A model generated the notes under the pieces. It searched no databases, was not told where the DNA came from, and saw only the letters and a list, made by a program, of their open reading frames with translations. Both the position numbers and the translations under genes were made by a program. This document shows, one piece after another, positions 1 to 6,958 of a DNA stretch of 10,195 nt. Each line of letters opens with the position of its first letter. The stretch's first letter is position 1. Source of the DNA: Spirochaetia bacterium (GTDB taxonomy: Bacteria; Spirochaetota; Spirochaetia; Treponematales; Breznakiellaceae); the NCBI GenBank assembly GCA_026002045.1, contig BOAV01000090.1:1-10195 (forward strand), written 5' to 3'.

Positions 1-64
1 ATACTTCATCATCTTTAAAGCGCTCCTGGAATTGTAATAACGTCAATGCTGCTTGTTGTGCCAT
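1..64 (-). CDS. IS1595-family transposase, N-terminal fragment (runs off window)
   Basis: An ATG at 64-62 opens a frame that continues past the window edge. The visible start reads MAQQAALTLLQFQERF followed by Lys-Asp-Asp-Glu-Val. From memory this resembles the beginning of IS1595-family transposases (the LTLLxFQxRF start, which in full proteins precedes a zinc-ribbon and a DDE-type ISXO2-like domain); the zinc-ribbon and catalytic domain would lie outside the window. A purine-rich GGGGAAAA stretch lies a few bases before the ATG and serves as ribosome site. It is preceded by a good sigma-70-type promoter. With only 21 residues the family call rests on pattern memory; another IS family is possible, but the context of a broken neighbour gene supports a mobile element. 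Confidence 0.55.
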   Translation of the reverse strand, partial: MAQQAALTLLQFQERFKDDEV

Positions 65-84
65 CGCTTTTCCCCTATCTCATA

Positions 85-114
85 ATTATATCATACAGGA
101 AAACAGGGAGTCAA
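85..114 (-). promoter_or_regulatory. Promoter of the IS transposase
   Basis: On the minus strand TTGACT (114-109) and a perfect TATAAT (90-85) are separated by 18 bases. The -10 ends 20 bases before the transposase ATG, leaving room for the ribosome site. The truncated permease frame ends (TGA at 93-91) between the two boxes, so the element supplies the permease's false C-terminus. Confidence 0.6.
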
Positions 115-582
115 CTTAATAGTCATAATAAAAAATATGGGTTCCTTAACCAGATGACCCCACATAAGAAAATTATTGATAATGCCGTTGGTGGCAAACA
201 TCATCTTGAACAATACGGAATAGGAAACCAGGGACATGACACAGGGAATAAATATGGCCGTGCGGTAAAACGACCGCATCTTGAGTTTTGAATTCAGGAT
301 GCTCGCCAAAACAAGGGCCAGCATAAGCATCACCGGCCCCTGGACTACCAGAAAAATAAAGGTATTACCGATGGTGCGGTGAAAAATCTTGTCCCCGACA
401 AGACGCTTGATGTTGGTAAGTCCGCCAAAGACATAATCGCCCCGGCGGAGCACCTTGAAGGACAGGCTCAGGGAGCTGATTATGGGATAAACGGTGAACA
501 GGACAAAGGCAAGCATGGCAAGGGAAATAAAAGCCCAGCCATATTTGTCGTATCTATTAGCCCTATGGATCGCACTGCCCAT
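91..582 (-). pseudogene. Sugar ABC transporter permease (MalF/UgpA type), truncated by an insertion
   Basis: The frame encodes 163 residues of a binding-protein-dependent sugar transporter inner-membrane subunit, a family usually near 290 residues. Visible are an N-terminal membrane segment (about residues 15-37), a second (about 70-95), and a third (about 105-125, with IPCVMSLVSYSVLF typical of the family). The remaining membrane segments and the EAA loop that contacts the ATPase are missing. After KEPIFF the protein diverges into a short tail encoded by the IS end. I chose ATG at 582 because AAGGGGG lies six bases upstream; a TTG at 588 sits too close to that site. The gene begins 23 bases after the binding protein stop, so they form an operon. 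Without the EAA loop it is almost certainly non-functional, and the partner permease, if present, would lie beyond the IS. Confidence 0.8.
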
Positions 583-605
583 AATCAACCCCCTTGGAAT
601 TACTG

Positions 606-1913
606 TTACTGTATCTGGTTCTTGAGCTGGTCCTCGGCGCGTTTCAGCGCTTCATCAACGGTAATAGTGCCCTGAAGATAATTAAAGAGCGCAGAATTGA
701 CCGCCGTATTGGCCTCCGGAACGTACTGACCGTAATTTACCGGGGGAATCTTGGGAAGCTGTTCCGCAAAGAACAGGTTTACCTTCTGCCCGTTAAAGAA
801 GGGATCGCCCACGCCATAAGCCGCTCCGGCCTGTGAGGGAAGCCATGCGCAGACCGCACCCTGATCAACCAGAATCTTGTCATAGAAGGCCGCATCTCCG
901 GCATAAATTGTTTTAAGGAAGCTGTTGATAAGATCCTTGGACTGGTTATTTTCAATCACGTACCAGCTTGAACCGCCGGTATTGGAGGCGTTTGCCGCTT
1001 TGGCATTGTTAAGCCGGGGCATGGTGGTAACCCGCCACAGACCGGACTGGCCCGGTTCCGCTTTGACCGTGGAAACCCGCCATGCGGCGTTGATAACCGA
1101 AGCGGTGGTTCCGTTGTTGATGGCCCCCGCAAGCTGGGAATCATCGGCGCATTCAAGAATGACACCGGCGTCCCGGAGTTTCTTGATGGTTTCAAAGGTC
1201 TCCCGCAGGGCGGCGTTATTGGTGATGGTCATGTTGTTATTGGCGTCAAAGTACCAGGCCCCGGCGGACTGGATCATCATACGAAAGAAGGATGACCAGT
1301 TGGTGCCGTTGGCGATGGTCATTTTTACGCCGGTTTTTTGCTCCACGATTTTTCCGATTTCAAAAAACCGGTCCCAGGTGATATCCGTAATATCCGCATC
1401 GGTGAAGCCCGCTTTTTCCAGAATATCGTGGCGGAAGAAGGTGGCGCAGACCCCGGTGTCAAAGGGAACGCCGTAATGCTTGCCGTTCAGGGTCATTACC
1501 TGAACCTTGTAGGGTGAGAACTTGGAATAATCCAGCACATCGTGCAGGGGATAAAAGTATTTTGAGTAGGCGCTGACGTACTGATAAAAACTGTAATCCT
1601 CAATCAGAACGATATCGGGCAGATTCTTGCCGCCCGCAGCCAGCCCGGTCTGGAGCTTTTTGTAAACATCCTCTTTGGAGCTGGAAATAATTTCGATATT
1701 GAAATCCACATTCGGATTCAATTCTCTGTAGCGGGCCGCTGCGGTCTTCATGATGGCAATATTAAAATTGTCATCCCATGCCCAAACGGTGATTGTGTTT
1801 TTCGCCCCGCCCGCCTGGGTTTTTCCTGCGGCGCTGACCGAAAGCGGGCTAAATACAAAGAAGATTGCCAAAACCGCGGCAAAAACCATCAGCCATTTTC
1901 CTTTCCTGCACAT
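606..1913 (-). CDS. Sugar ABC transporter substrate-binding protein (family 1)
   Basis: A 435-residue extracytoplasmic solute-binding protein of the MalE/UgpB type that would deliver an oligosaccharide or sugar to the adjacent permease. The N-terminus has basic residues, a hydrophobic core (about 8-22) and a likely signal peptidase I site at Val-Ser-Ala/Ala; no lipobox cysteine is present. The mature part starts with ITVWAWDD, the usual first strand and substrate loop, followed by a PDIVLIEDYSFYQY segment, a GVPFDTGV hinge region and many aromatic residues expected for a sugar pocket. ATG at 1913 is chosen because a perfect AGGAGG (1925-1920) lies six bases ahead; upstream in-frame codons would read through the palindromic operator. 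The substrate cannot be told from sequence. A strong promoter and a 24-bp palindrome lie upstream, so expression is probably inducible. Confidence 0.88.
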   Translation of the reverse strand: MCRKGKWLMVFAAVLAIFFVFSPLSVSAAGKTQAGGAKNTITVWAWDDNFNIAIMKTAAARYRELNPNVDFNIEIISSSKEDVYKKLQTGLAAGGKNLPDIVLIEDYSFYQYVSAYSKYFYPLHDVLDYSKFSPYKVQVMTLNGKHYGVPFDTGVCATFFRHDILEKAGFTDADITDITWDRFFEIGKIVEQKTGVKMTIANGTNWSSFFRMMIQSAGAWYFDANNNMTITNNAALRETFETIKKLRDAGVILECADDSQLAGAINNGTTASVINAAWRVSTVKAEPGQSGLWRVTTMPRLNNAKAANASNTGGSSWYVIENNQSKDLINSFLKTIYAGDAAFYDKILVDQGAVCAWLPSQAGAAYGVGDPFFNGQKVNLFFAEQLPKIPPVNYGQYVPEANTAVNSALFNYLQGTITVDEALKRAEDQLKNQIQ

Positions 1914-1933
1914 ACATTGCCTCCTGATAATTT

Positions 1934-1957
1934 CGTTGTTCCTATATAGGAACAACG
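1934..1957. promoter_or_regulatory. Perfect 24-bp palindrome, likely repressor operator
   Basis: The sequence CGTTGTTCCTAT is followed directly by its exact reverse complement ATAGGAACAACG, 12 bp per arm with no spacer. It sits between the predicted transcription start of the binding-protein gene (near 1972) and its AGGAGG ribosome site, overlapping the leader, where a bound repressor would block transcription. A further half-site GAACAA lies at 1969-1974. The regulator (ROK, LacI, GntR or other) cannot be assigned and is not encoded in the window. Confidence 0.65.
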
Positions 1958-1978
1958 CTCTTTATTACGAACAATTTA

Positions 1979-2007
1979 AGGATAACCCCCTTATATTTTT
2001 TTGTCAA
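1979..2007 (-). promoter_or_regulatory. Promoter of the sugar-binding-protein operon
   Basis: On the minus strand a perfect -35 TTGACA (2007-2002) is followed after 17 bases by TATCCT (1984-1979; four of six matches to consensus). The spacer is A-rich at its start. Transcription would begin near 1972, about 15 bases before the palindromic operator and about 60 before the start codon. Confidence 0.6.
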
Positions 2008-2026
2008 GAAAAATTTGAGAAAATTT

Positions 2027-2054
2027 GCAGAAACCCGGTGCGCAGGGTTTCTGC
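2027..2054. repeat. Inverted repeat in the divergent intergenic region
   Basis: GCAGAAACCC (2027-2036) and GGGTTTCTGC (2045-2054) are perfect 10-bp inverted copies around an 8-base centre. It lies between the leftward -35 box (2007-2002) and the start of the rightward operon. No U-run follows on either strand, so it is not a clear terminator; it may be a protein-binding site or a leader hairpin. Confidence 0.5.
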
Positions 2055-2096
2055 CTATACTTTTCCGGAATTTCCCCGTATATTTAATACATCCAT

Positions 2097-2151
2097 GCGC
2101 CCCTGTGGGGCGCTTTCCGATAAGAAGGAGTTAATGGGCGCTAATGCGCCC
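2097..2151 (+). promoter_or_regulatory. GC-rich hairpins around the start codon of the pRiA4b-domain gene
   Basis: GCGCCCC (2097-2103) and GGGGCGC (2107-2113) form a seven-pair hairpin with a three-base loop. GGGCGC (2136-2141) and GCGCCC (2146-2151) form a second hairpin with a TAAT loop that includes the last base of the ATG and the first codons. The four arms are mutually complementary, so the first arm can instead pair with the third, trapping the AAGGAG ribosome site (2125-2130) in a loop. This could control translation; it is a structural inference only. Confidence 0.35.
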
Positions 2152-4182
2152 GGCGTCATGACCATTAATCAGGAAGATGCACTAAAAGATTTTCTCGAAA
2201 ATGTTACCGAGCCCTTTACCCTGGAGGATATAACGGCCTTTGTCAGGATGGTTGAACCCAAGCAAAGCGGCAGGCTCTCCATGGAGATTGCGTCCCTGAT
2301 CGATTCCCGGAATATCGCCTTCAGGCTGGACAGCCGCCACTGGGTGTCCCGGCGGGGCTGCTTTGAAAGCGTGCCCTTTGTGATTAACCCTACCAAACTT
2401 GAACTGCTCAACGGCATTTTGATCCCCGGGCATCGGTGTATTCCCTTTGCCAACCCGGATCTGTTGCCCCAGGAATATGTGTTTTATTGGCGGGGGAGCC
2501 CCGTCCCCGCGACCACCACCGAAGGCCCCCCGGATGATTTTTATCCCTACTATTGTCTTTTTGGGGAAGAATACGCACCCCAATACGTGGCCCGGGATAA
2601 CCCGGAAAATGAAGAGGCTTTTAACTGCGACCCCTACGAGGACCCCCCGGAAGTTTCCATCACGACCCTGGACATGCGGAATATTTACCGGGAAAGCGCC
2701 TTTGTGCCGGGGGATCGTTTTGTGGTAAAGACACGGGACTGGCGGGCGGGGATCTTTGACCTGGAACGGGTGGGCAAGGACGAATGGCCCCAGACAGAGT
2801 TATACGCCTGGCTTGAAGCTGCCGAAGGGGGCTTTGAGGACGCCTTCAGCCTCCTGGGGCCCGGTTCCTGCACGGAGGAACAGATTGCCTACGCCTACTG
2901 GTACGGCGGCAAACGTATGCGGGAAATCCCCGCCTATTCCCTGGAAGATTTTCTTTTTGAAAAAACCGACCGGATCGAAACCGTGGCCTACGGCATCGAA
3001 AGCCGTTTCTGGTTCGCAGGGAAGGAAATTCCCGACAGCCGGGTCATTGAAAGCTACCTGCTCCCCCCGGACCGGACACTGGTGGAGGACATCCTTTTCC
3101 GGCGGCAGGTGCCCATCTCTGAATACGTGATCCAGTCCTATGTGCGGGACGCCCTTTTTCACGGGGAAGAGGATGTCCCCCTCATCCTTGAACGGATCGT
3201 CCCCCCCAGCATTCATCTGGAAGAACGGGAATGGAAGATCCTTGCGGGATATATCCTCGATACCCTGGATGAATTTAAGCCCACCTACACCCCCTTTGCG
3301 GATCAGGCCATGGGACCCATCCGGCAGCGGGTGGGGGAATTGCATACCGCGGTTATCGACCTTTTGGCCCGGCTCAACAAGGGCGGCGTTGACCCCTCCT
3401 GGCTGCCCAAGCATACCTACATTGTCCTTTCCCAGATACAGGGCCACGCCGTGGGGGTTCTTGAGGACCTGGACAGCGACGAAGGGCCCCCCGAAGGGGA
3501 TCTTGAGGCCATGGACAATTCCCTGGACAGCATGATCGAAACCTACGAGGACATAAAGGAACTGATAGAAGAAGCGCTGGATACCTTCCGCCGGAGCAAC
3601 CTTTCGGTGGTTAAGCCCCGCCCAAAGGATGGAAAAAGCAACCCCTGGCGGATGGTTCAGATAAGCATCGGCGGCACCGGAGTCTGGCGGCGGGCGGCGG
3701 TTCCCGAATCCTACCGGCTTCAGGAGTTGCACCGGGTCATTCAGGGCGCCCTGAACTGGCAGGGGGCTTCGGTTTACCGCTTCAGCGTTGAAAAAAAAAC
3801 CAACGGCTTATCATCCCGCGCAGGCGTCTTGGACAGCAAACTCAAAATAGAGGATCTTTGCGGCGAGGGTATTTCTGAACTAATATACGAATACGGCACC
3901 AAATGGACCGTCAAGGTGATCATACTCCCCCGGTACGATGGGGAAGATGCCGAGGCGGTGCGCTGTGTGGCCGGGGAAGGGGCGTCTCCCCCGGAATTTA
4001 TCGACGGCCCCCTGCGGTTCAGGAAGAGTATCAGCGCACTGGAACGGGGGAACGAGCTGGAACGGCAGACCGCCCTCCATGAACTCGGGCAGAATTTCAA
4101 GGCCGAATATTTTGATCTTGAGGGCTGCAACCGGAATCTGAATTCCGGTATACTAAAAACAGGATTTTATGCACATGAATGA
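2134..4182 (+). CDS. Large protein with C-terminal pRiA4b ORF-3-like domain, function unknown
   Basis: A 682-residue, acidic, apparently soluble protein with no signal peptide or membrane segment. From about residue 505 to 655 it matches the plasmid pRiA4b ORF-3-like family: WRMVQISIGGTGVWRRAAVP, then LQELHRVIQGALNWQGASVYRF, and a late CVAGEGASPPE segment where the family has its ArgCysxxGxxxxPPE-type motif. This domain is found alone on plasmids and near transposons, and its function is not established. The first ~500 residues are unfamiliar: residues 9-75 look helical and winged-helix-like (FTLEDITAFVRMVEP...), and about 430-490 are helical and acidic. I use ATG 2134 because AGAAGGAG ends three bases ahead; ATG 2158 has no ribosome site. 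The following EIIA gene overlaps its end by 14 bases, so they are co-transcribed. A role in regulation with the EIIA protein is possible but unproven. Confidence 0.8.
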   Translation: MGANAPGVMTINQEDALKDFLENVTEPFTLEDITAFVRMVEPKQSGRLSMEIASLIDSRNIAFRLDSRHWVSRRGCFESVPFVINPTKLELLNGILIPGHRCIPFANPDLLPQEYVFYWRGSPVPATTTEGPPDDFYPYYCLFGEEYAPQYVARDNPENEEAFNCDPYEDPPEVSITTLDMRNIYRESAFVPGDRFVVKTRDWRAGIFDLERVGKDEWPQTELYAWLEAAEGGFEDAFSLLGPGSCTEEQIAYAYWYGGKRMREIPAYSLEDFLFEKTDRIETVAYGIESRFWFAGKEIPDSRVIESYLLPPDRTLVEDILFRRQVPISEYVIQSYVRDALFHGEEDVPLILERIVPPSIHLEEREWKILAGYILDTLDEFKPTYTPFADQAMGPIRQRVGELHTAVIDLLARLNKGGVDPSWLPKHTYIVLSQIQGHAVGVLEDLDSDEGPPEGDLEAMDNSLDSMIETYEDIKELIEEALDTFRRSNLSVVKPRPKDGKSNPWRMVQISIGGTGVWRRAAVPESYRLQELHRVIQGALNWQGASVYRFSVEKKTNGLSSRAGVLDSKLKIEDLCGEGISELIYEYGTKWTVKVIILPRYDGEDAEAVRCVAGEGASPPEFIDGPLRFRKSISALERGNELERQTALHELGQNFKAEYFDLEGCNRNLNSGILKTGFYAHE

Positions 4183-4666
4183 AGATACAGATGAAGAGGG
4201 ATTGGCTGAACTGGTAAAACGGGGGGGCATTTTTTATCATATCCCCGGCAATACCCCGGAACAAATTCTGGGCGAAATTATCGGGAGAATCCCGGCGGCC
4301 TTCCTCCCCATCGGCAAGGAGACCCTCCTCAAGGCGGTTCTGGAACGGGAAGCCCTGATGTCCACCGGCATCGGACACGGCTTGGCCCTGCCCCATCCCC
4401 GGAACCCGGTGATAGGCGAAACGGAAAAGCAGTTTGTCACCATCGCCCTAAGCGAATCCCCGGTGGACTGGAAATCTCTGGATGGCAGGGCGGTTTATGC
4501 GGTGCTGCTCATCGTATCCGCATCGGCCAAACTGCACCTGCGTACCCTGTCAAAGATCAATTTCCTCTGTCGGCAGGAAAGTTTTGAGGCCCTGCTTCAG
4601 AACCGGGCGCACCCGGAGGATATCATAAAGGCTATCAGGGACATGGAACAAACCTGGAAAAAATAA
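4169..4666 (+). CDS. ptsN: PTS EIIA type-2 domain protein (PtsN/EIIA-Ntr-like)
   Basis: This 165-residue protein is a single phosphotransferase-system EIIA domain of the fructose/mannitol/nitrogen-regulatory class. The family signature is clear: REALMSTGIGHGLALPHPR (residues 60-78), with His76 as the expected phosphorylation site that receives phosphate from HPr or NPr. A VYAVLLIVSASAKLHLRTLSKI segment near residues 109-130 matches the second conserved block. There is no fused EIIB or EIIC, so it resembles regulatory PtsN proteins rather than a sugar permease component. Its start codon lies inside the end of the upstream gene (14-base overlap), with AGGA at 4161-4164 just before; ATG at 4175 is an alternative. 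Transketolase follows after 24 bases. It probably senses PTS phosphorylation state and affects partner proteins, but the partner is unknown. Confidence 0.87.
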   Translation: MHMNEDTDEEGLAELVKRGGIFYHIPGNTPEQILGEIIGRIPAAFLPIGKETLLKAVLEREALMSTGIGHGLALPHPRNPVIGETEKQFVTIALSESPVDWKSLDGRAVYAVLLIVSASAKLHLRTLSKINFLCRQESFEALLQNRAHPEDIIKAIRDMEQTWKK

Positions 4667-4690
4667 ACCAAAAGAACAAGGAGTATCAAA

Positions 4691-6667
4691 ATGAACATTC
4701 AGGGATTGGAAAAAACAGCGTTAAGCGTGCGGGCTTTGACCATTGACGCCATTCAAAAGGCGAATGCCGGGCATCCCGGCCTTCCCATGGGCGCCGCCGA
4801 ACTGGGGGCGATCCTCTACGGGGAACTGCTGCGCCACGATCCGGCCGCCCCGGACTGGGCAGACCGGGACCGCTTTGTATTGTCTGCGGGACACGGCTCC
4901 ATGCTTCTCTATTCACTGCTCTATCTGGCGGGGTACCCGGATATTTCCCTTGATGATATCAAGACTTTCCGCCAAGTCGGTTCCCGTGCGGCGGGTCATC
5001 CCGAATACGGCATAGCGGGCATCGAATCCACCAGCGGCCCCCTGGGGCAGGGTGTGGCTACCTCGGTGGGCATGGCGATTGCAGAGACCATGCTCGCCGC
5101 CCGGTTCAACACCCCCACCCGCAAAATTGTTGATCATTACACTTACGTCCTTTGCGGAGACGGCTGTCTGCAGGAGGGGGTTTCCGGGGAGGCCAGCTCC
5201 TTTGCGGGTCATCATCAATTGGGAAAACTCATCGTTTTTTACGATTCCAACAATATCACGATTGACGGCAGCACGGACCTCTCCTTTACCGAAGATGTGG
5301 CCAAACGCTACGAAGCCTACGGCTGGCAGGTGCTGAAGGGCTCCATGTACGATTTTGAAGAAATCACCCGCCTCACCGCCCAGGCAAAGGCGGAAACAAA
5401 AAAGCCCAGTATCATCATCCTTAAATCGATCATCGGGAAGGGCTCCCCAAATAAGCAAAACACCGCCGACAGCCACGGCGCGCCCCTGGGCGCGGAAGAA
5501 GTTGCCGCCACCAAGGCCAATCTGGGCATTCCCGCAGGCCCCGCCGGTGATTTCTACACCGCCTCGGAGTCCCTCGAATACTTTAAGGCCAAACGGCCTG
5601 AATGGAAGAAGGTCCGGGAAAGCTGGCAAGTTGAATTTGATGCGTGGTCTAAAGAAAACCCCGATAAGCGCAAAGAATGGGACCAGTTCCACAGCGGCAA
5701 GGCCCTGCCGGCCAGCTTCCCCGCCTTTAATGTTGGGGATAAAATCGCCACCCGCACTGCGGGAAACAAAGCTCTGGCCGCCGCTGCCGCCGCCAACAAA
5801 AACCTGGTGGGGGGTTCGGCGGACCTCAAGGGTCCCAACGCCGTGGGCTTCCCCGATTCCGGCCCCTATTCCCCCGCCTGCCGGGAAGGCCGTTACCTCC
5901 ACTTCGGTATCCGGGAATTCGCTATGGCCGCCATCTCCAACGGGATCACCCTCCACGGCGGGCTGCGGGCCTTCTGCTCCACCTTTATGGTTTTTTCCGA
6001 TTACCTGCGTCCCGCGCTCCGTCTTTCGGCGCTGATGAAACTGCCGGTGATCTACGTCCTGACCCACGATTCAATCTTTGTGGGCGAAGACGGCCCCACC
6101 CACCAGCCCGTGGAGCACCTGGCGGCCCTCCGGGTTATCCCCGGCGTACGGGTCCTCCGTCCCGCCGACGCGGAAGAAACCGCCGAAGCCTGGGCCATGG
6201 CCCTGGAAAACCAGGGCAGCCCCACGGTTCTTGCCCTGACCCGGCAGAACACGGTGGTCTTCCCCAAGGCCGACCCGGAATGGCGCAATACCCTCCGTAC
6301 CGGCGCCTATATCGTCCAAAAAGCCGGGCCCGCCGGGGAGAAACCTGATGCGGTAGTTATCGCCACCGGCTCCGAAGTGAACATTGCATTGGATGCGGCG
6401 CAAAAATCAGGCAAAAAAATTCAGGTGGTCTCCATGATTAGCCGGGAACTCTTTGAAAGCCAGCCCAGGGCCATTCAGGAGGCCATTGTACCCCCCGGTG
6501 TACGGGTTATCTGTGCCGAAGCGGGTGTCCACAGCGGCTGGGAACGCTGGGCAAAGCCGGAAGACATCTTCTCGATAGATCGCTTCGGTGAATCGGGCCC
6601 CGGCGGCAAGGTTGCCGAATATCTGGGCTACACCGCAACGGCGCTGGCAGCATTGATCAACAGGTAA
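4691..6667 (+). CDS. tkt: Transketolase
   Basis: A full-length 658-residue transketolase (the E. coli enzyme has about 663), which moves two-carbon ketol units between sugar phosphates in the non-oxidative pentose phosphate pathway using thiamine diphosphate and a divalent metal. Visible motifs in order: NAGHPGLPMG with His28, SAGHGSMLLY, STSGPLGQGVATSVGMA, the thiamine-diphosphate motif CGDGCLQEG (Gly156-Asp157-Gly158) ending with DSNNITIDG, GIREFAMAAISNGI with the catalytic Glu409, and GEDGPTHQPVEHLAALR near 464-480. The C-terminal domain ends with VICAEAGVHSGWERW. An AAGGAG at 4678-4683 lies seven bases before ATG 4691. It is the last gene of the rightward operon, ending just before the 6681-6709 stem-loop. 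No residue oddities were seen. Confidence 0.97.
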   Translation: MNIQGLEKTALSVRALTIDAIQKANAGHPGLPMGAAELGAILYGELLRHDPAAPDWADRDRFVLSAGHGSMLLYSLLYLAGYPDISLDDIKTFRQVGSRAAGHPEYGIAGIESTSGPLGQGVATSVGMAIAETMLAARFNTPTRKIVDHYTYVLCGDGCLQEGVSGEASSFAGHHQLGKLIVFYDSNNITIDGSTDLSFTEDVAKRYEAYGWQVLKGSMYDFEEITRLTAQAKAETKKPSIIILKSIIGKGSPNKQNTADSHGAPLGAEEVAATKANLGIPAGPAGDFYTASESLEYFKAKRPEWKKVRESWQVEFDAWSKENPDKRKEWDQFHSGKALPASFPAFNVGDKIATRTAGNKALAAAAAANKNLVGGSADLKGPNAVGFPDSGPYSPACREGRYLHFGIREFAMAAISNGITLHGGLRAFCSTFMVFSDYLRPALRLSALMKLPVIYVLTHDSIFVGEDGPTHQPVEHLAALRVIPGVRVLRPADAEETAEAWAMALENQGSPTVLALTRQNTVVFPKADPEWRNTLRTGAYIVQKAGPAGEKPDAVVIATGSEVNIALDAAQKSGKKIQVVSMISRELFESQPRAIQEAIVPPGVRVICAEAGVHSGWERWAKPEDIFSIDRFGESGPGGKVAEYLGYTATALAALINR

Positions 6668-6902
6668 TAGAAGTATAAAAAAGCCCCCAGGACCTACACC
6701 CGGGGGCTTCCTTTATTGTCCCTGCTTTTAGTTTCTTCTCTTGGGTTGCTTCCTGTTCTTCTTTATAAAATTCGTACAAGTCGACGAGCATTTCCTCCAG
6801 TTCCGCTTTGGTTTTCCCCTGGGTCCAGTGTTCAGGCCAGATGTTGAGATACCCAAGCAGCCATCCGTCTTTCTCTTGCCAATAGGTATATTCCAGTTCC
6901 AT
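6657..6902 (-). CDS. Orphan HicB-like antitoxin
   Basis: An 81-residue protein whose first ~50 residues (MELEYTYWQEKDGWLLGYLN, then PEHWTQGKTKAELEEMLVDLYEFY) match the small HicB-type partial RNase H fold: two strands, a loop with a TQGKT turn, then a helix of the ELEEML kind. HicB proteins normally neutralise the HicA mRNA interferase. No HicA frame is visible on either side: 56 bases separate it from the YchJ gene upstream, and transketolase is downstream. Its likely native end is near KLKAGTIKEA, after which the frame runs through the shared terminator hairpin and ends opposite the transketolase stop, giving a non-family tail rich in Cys and aromatic residues. It may be a solitary regulator or a remnant. 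A promoter sits just upstream; the ribosome site (GAGG, 11 bases before ATG) is weak. Confidence 0.68.
   Translation of the reverse strand: MELEYTYWQEKDGWLLGYLNIWPEHWTQGKTKAELEEMLVDLYEFYKEEQEATQEKKLKAGTIKEAPGCRSWGLFYTSITC
6681..6709. terminator. Bidirectional stem-loop terminator between tkt and the HicB-like gene
   Basis: AAGCCCCC (6681-6688) pairs with GGGGGCTT (6702-6709) around a 13-base loop. Read leftward the stem is followed by a run giving TTTTTTATA (a good U-tract); read rightward it is followed by a poorer CCTTTATT. It serves the convergent tkt and HicB-like transcripts and lies inside the annotated 3' end of the HicB-like frame. Confidence 0.75.
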
Positions 6903-6924
6903 GTATAAACAAGCCTCTATTCAT

Positions 6925-6953
6925 ATTTTATGGTAAGCCGTCCCCTTGGACAA
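6925..6953 (-). promoter_or_regulatory. Promoter of the HicB-like gene
   Basis: On the minus strand TTGTCC (6953-6948) and TAAAAT (6930-6925, five of six matches) are spaced by 17 bases. Transcription would start near 6918, so the leader before ATG 6902 is only about 16 bases. This suggests the HicB-like gene can be expressed apart from the thrC-ychJ unit. Confidence 0.5.
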
Positions 6954-6958
6954 GTCCA

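Larger units (their letters stand above)
1..120 (-). mobile_element. Left-over end of an IS1595-like insertion sequence (partial)
   Basis: The first ~120 bases are AT-rich compared with the rest of the window and carry a promoter, a ribosome site and the first 21 codons of a transposase-like gene pointing out of the window. The ABC permease reading frame entering from the right loses family resemblance at about 121-135 and stops at 91 inside this stretch, so the element end lies roughly at 105-135. Only one end is visible, so terminal inverted repeats and target duplication cannot be read. An assembly join is the alternative. Confidence 0.55.

Noticed and set aside
1750..2133. Extension of the pRiA4b-domain protein upstream to 1750
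   Set aside because: This part is antisense to the binding-protein signal peptide and crosses its promoter; a ribosome site is only present at 2125-2130.
2800..3732. 310-codon frame antisense to the pRiA4b-domain gene
   Set aside because: A shadow of the GC-rich sense gene; no start signal and no recognisable domain, while the sense frame has a family match and a ribosome site.
4913..6067. 384-codon frame antisense to transketolase
   Set aside because: The sense strand is an unmistakable transketolase; the antisense frame is open because of codon bias.
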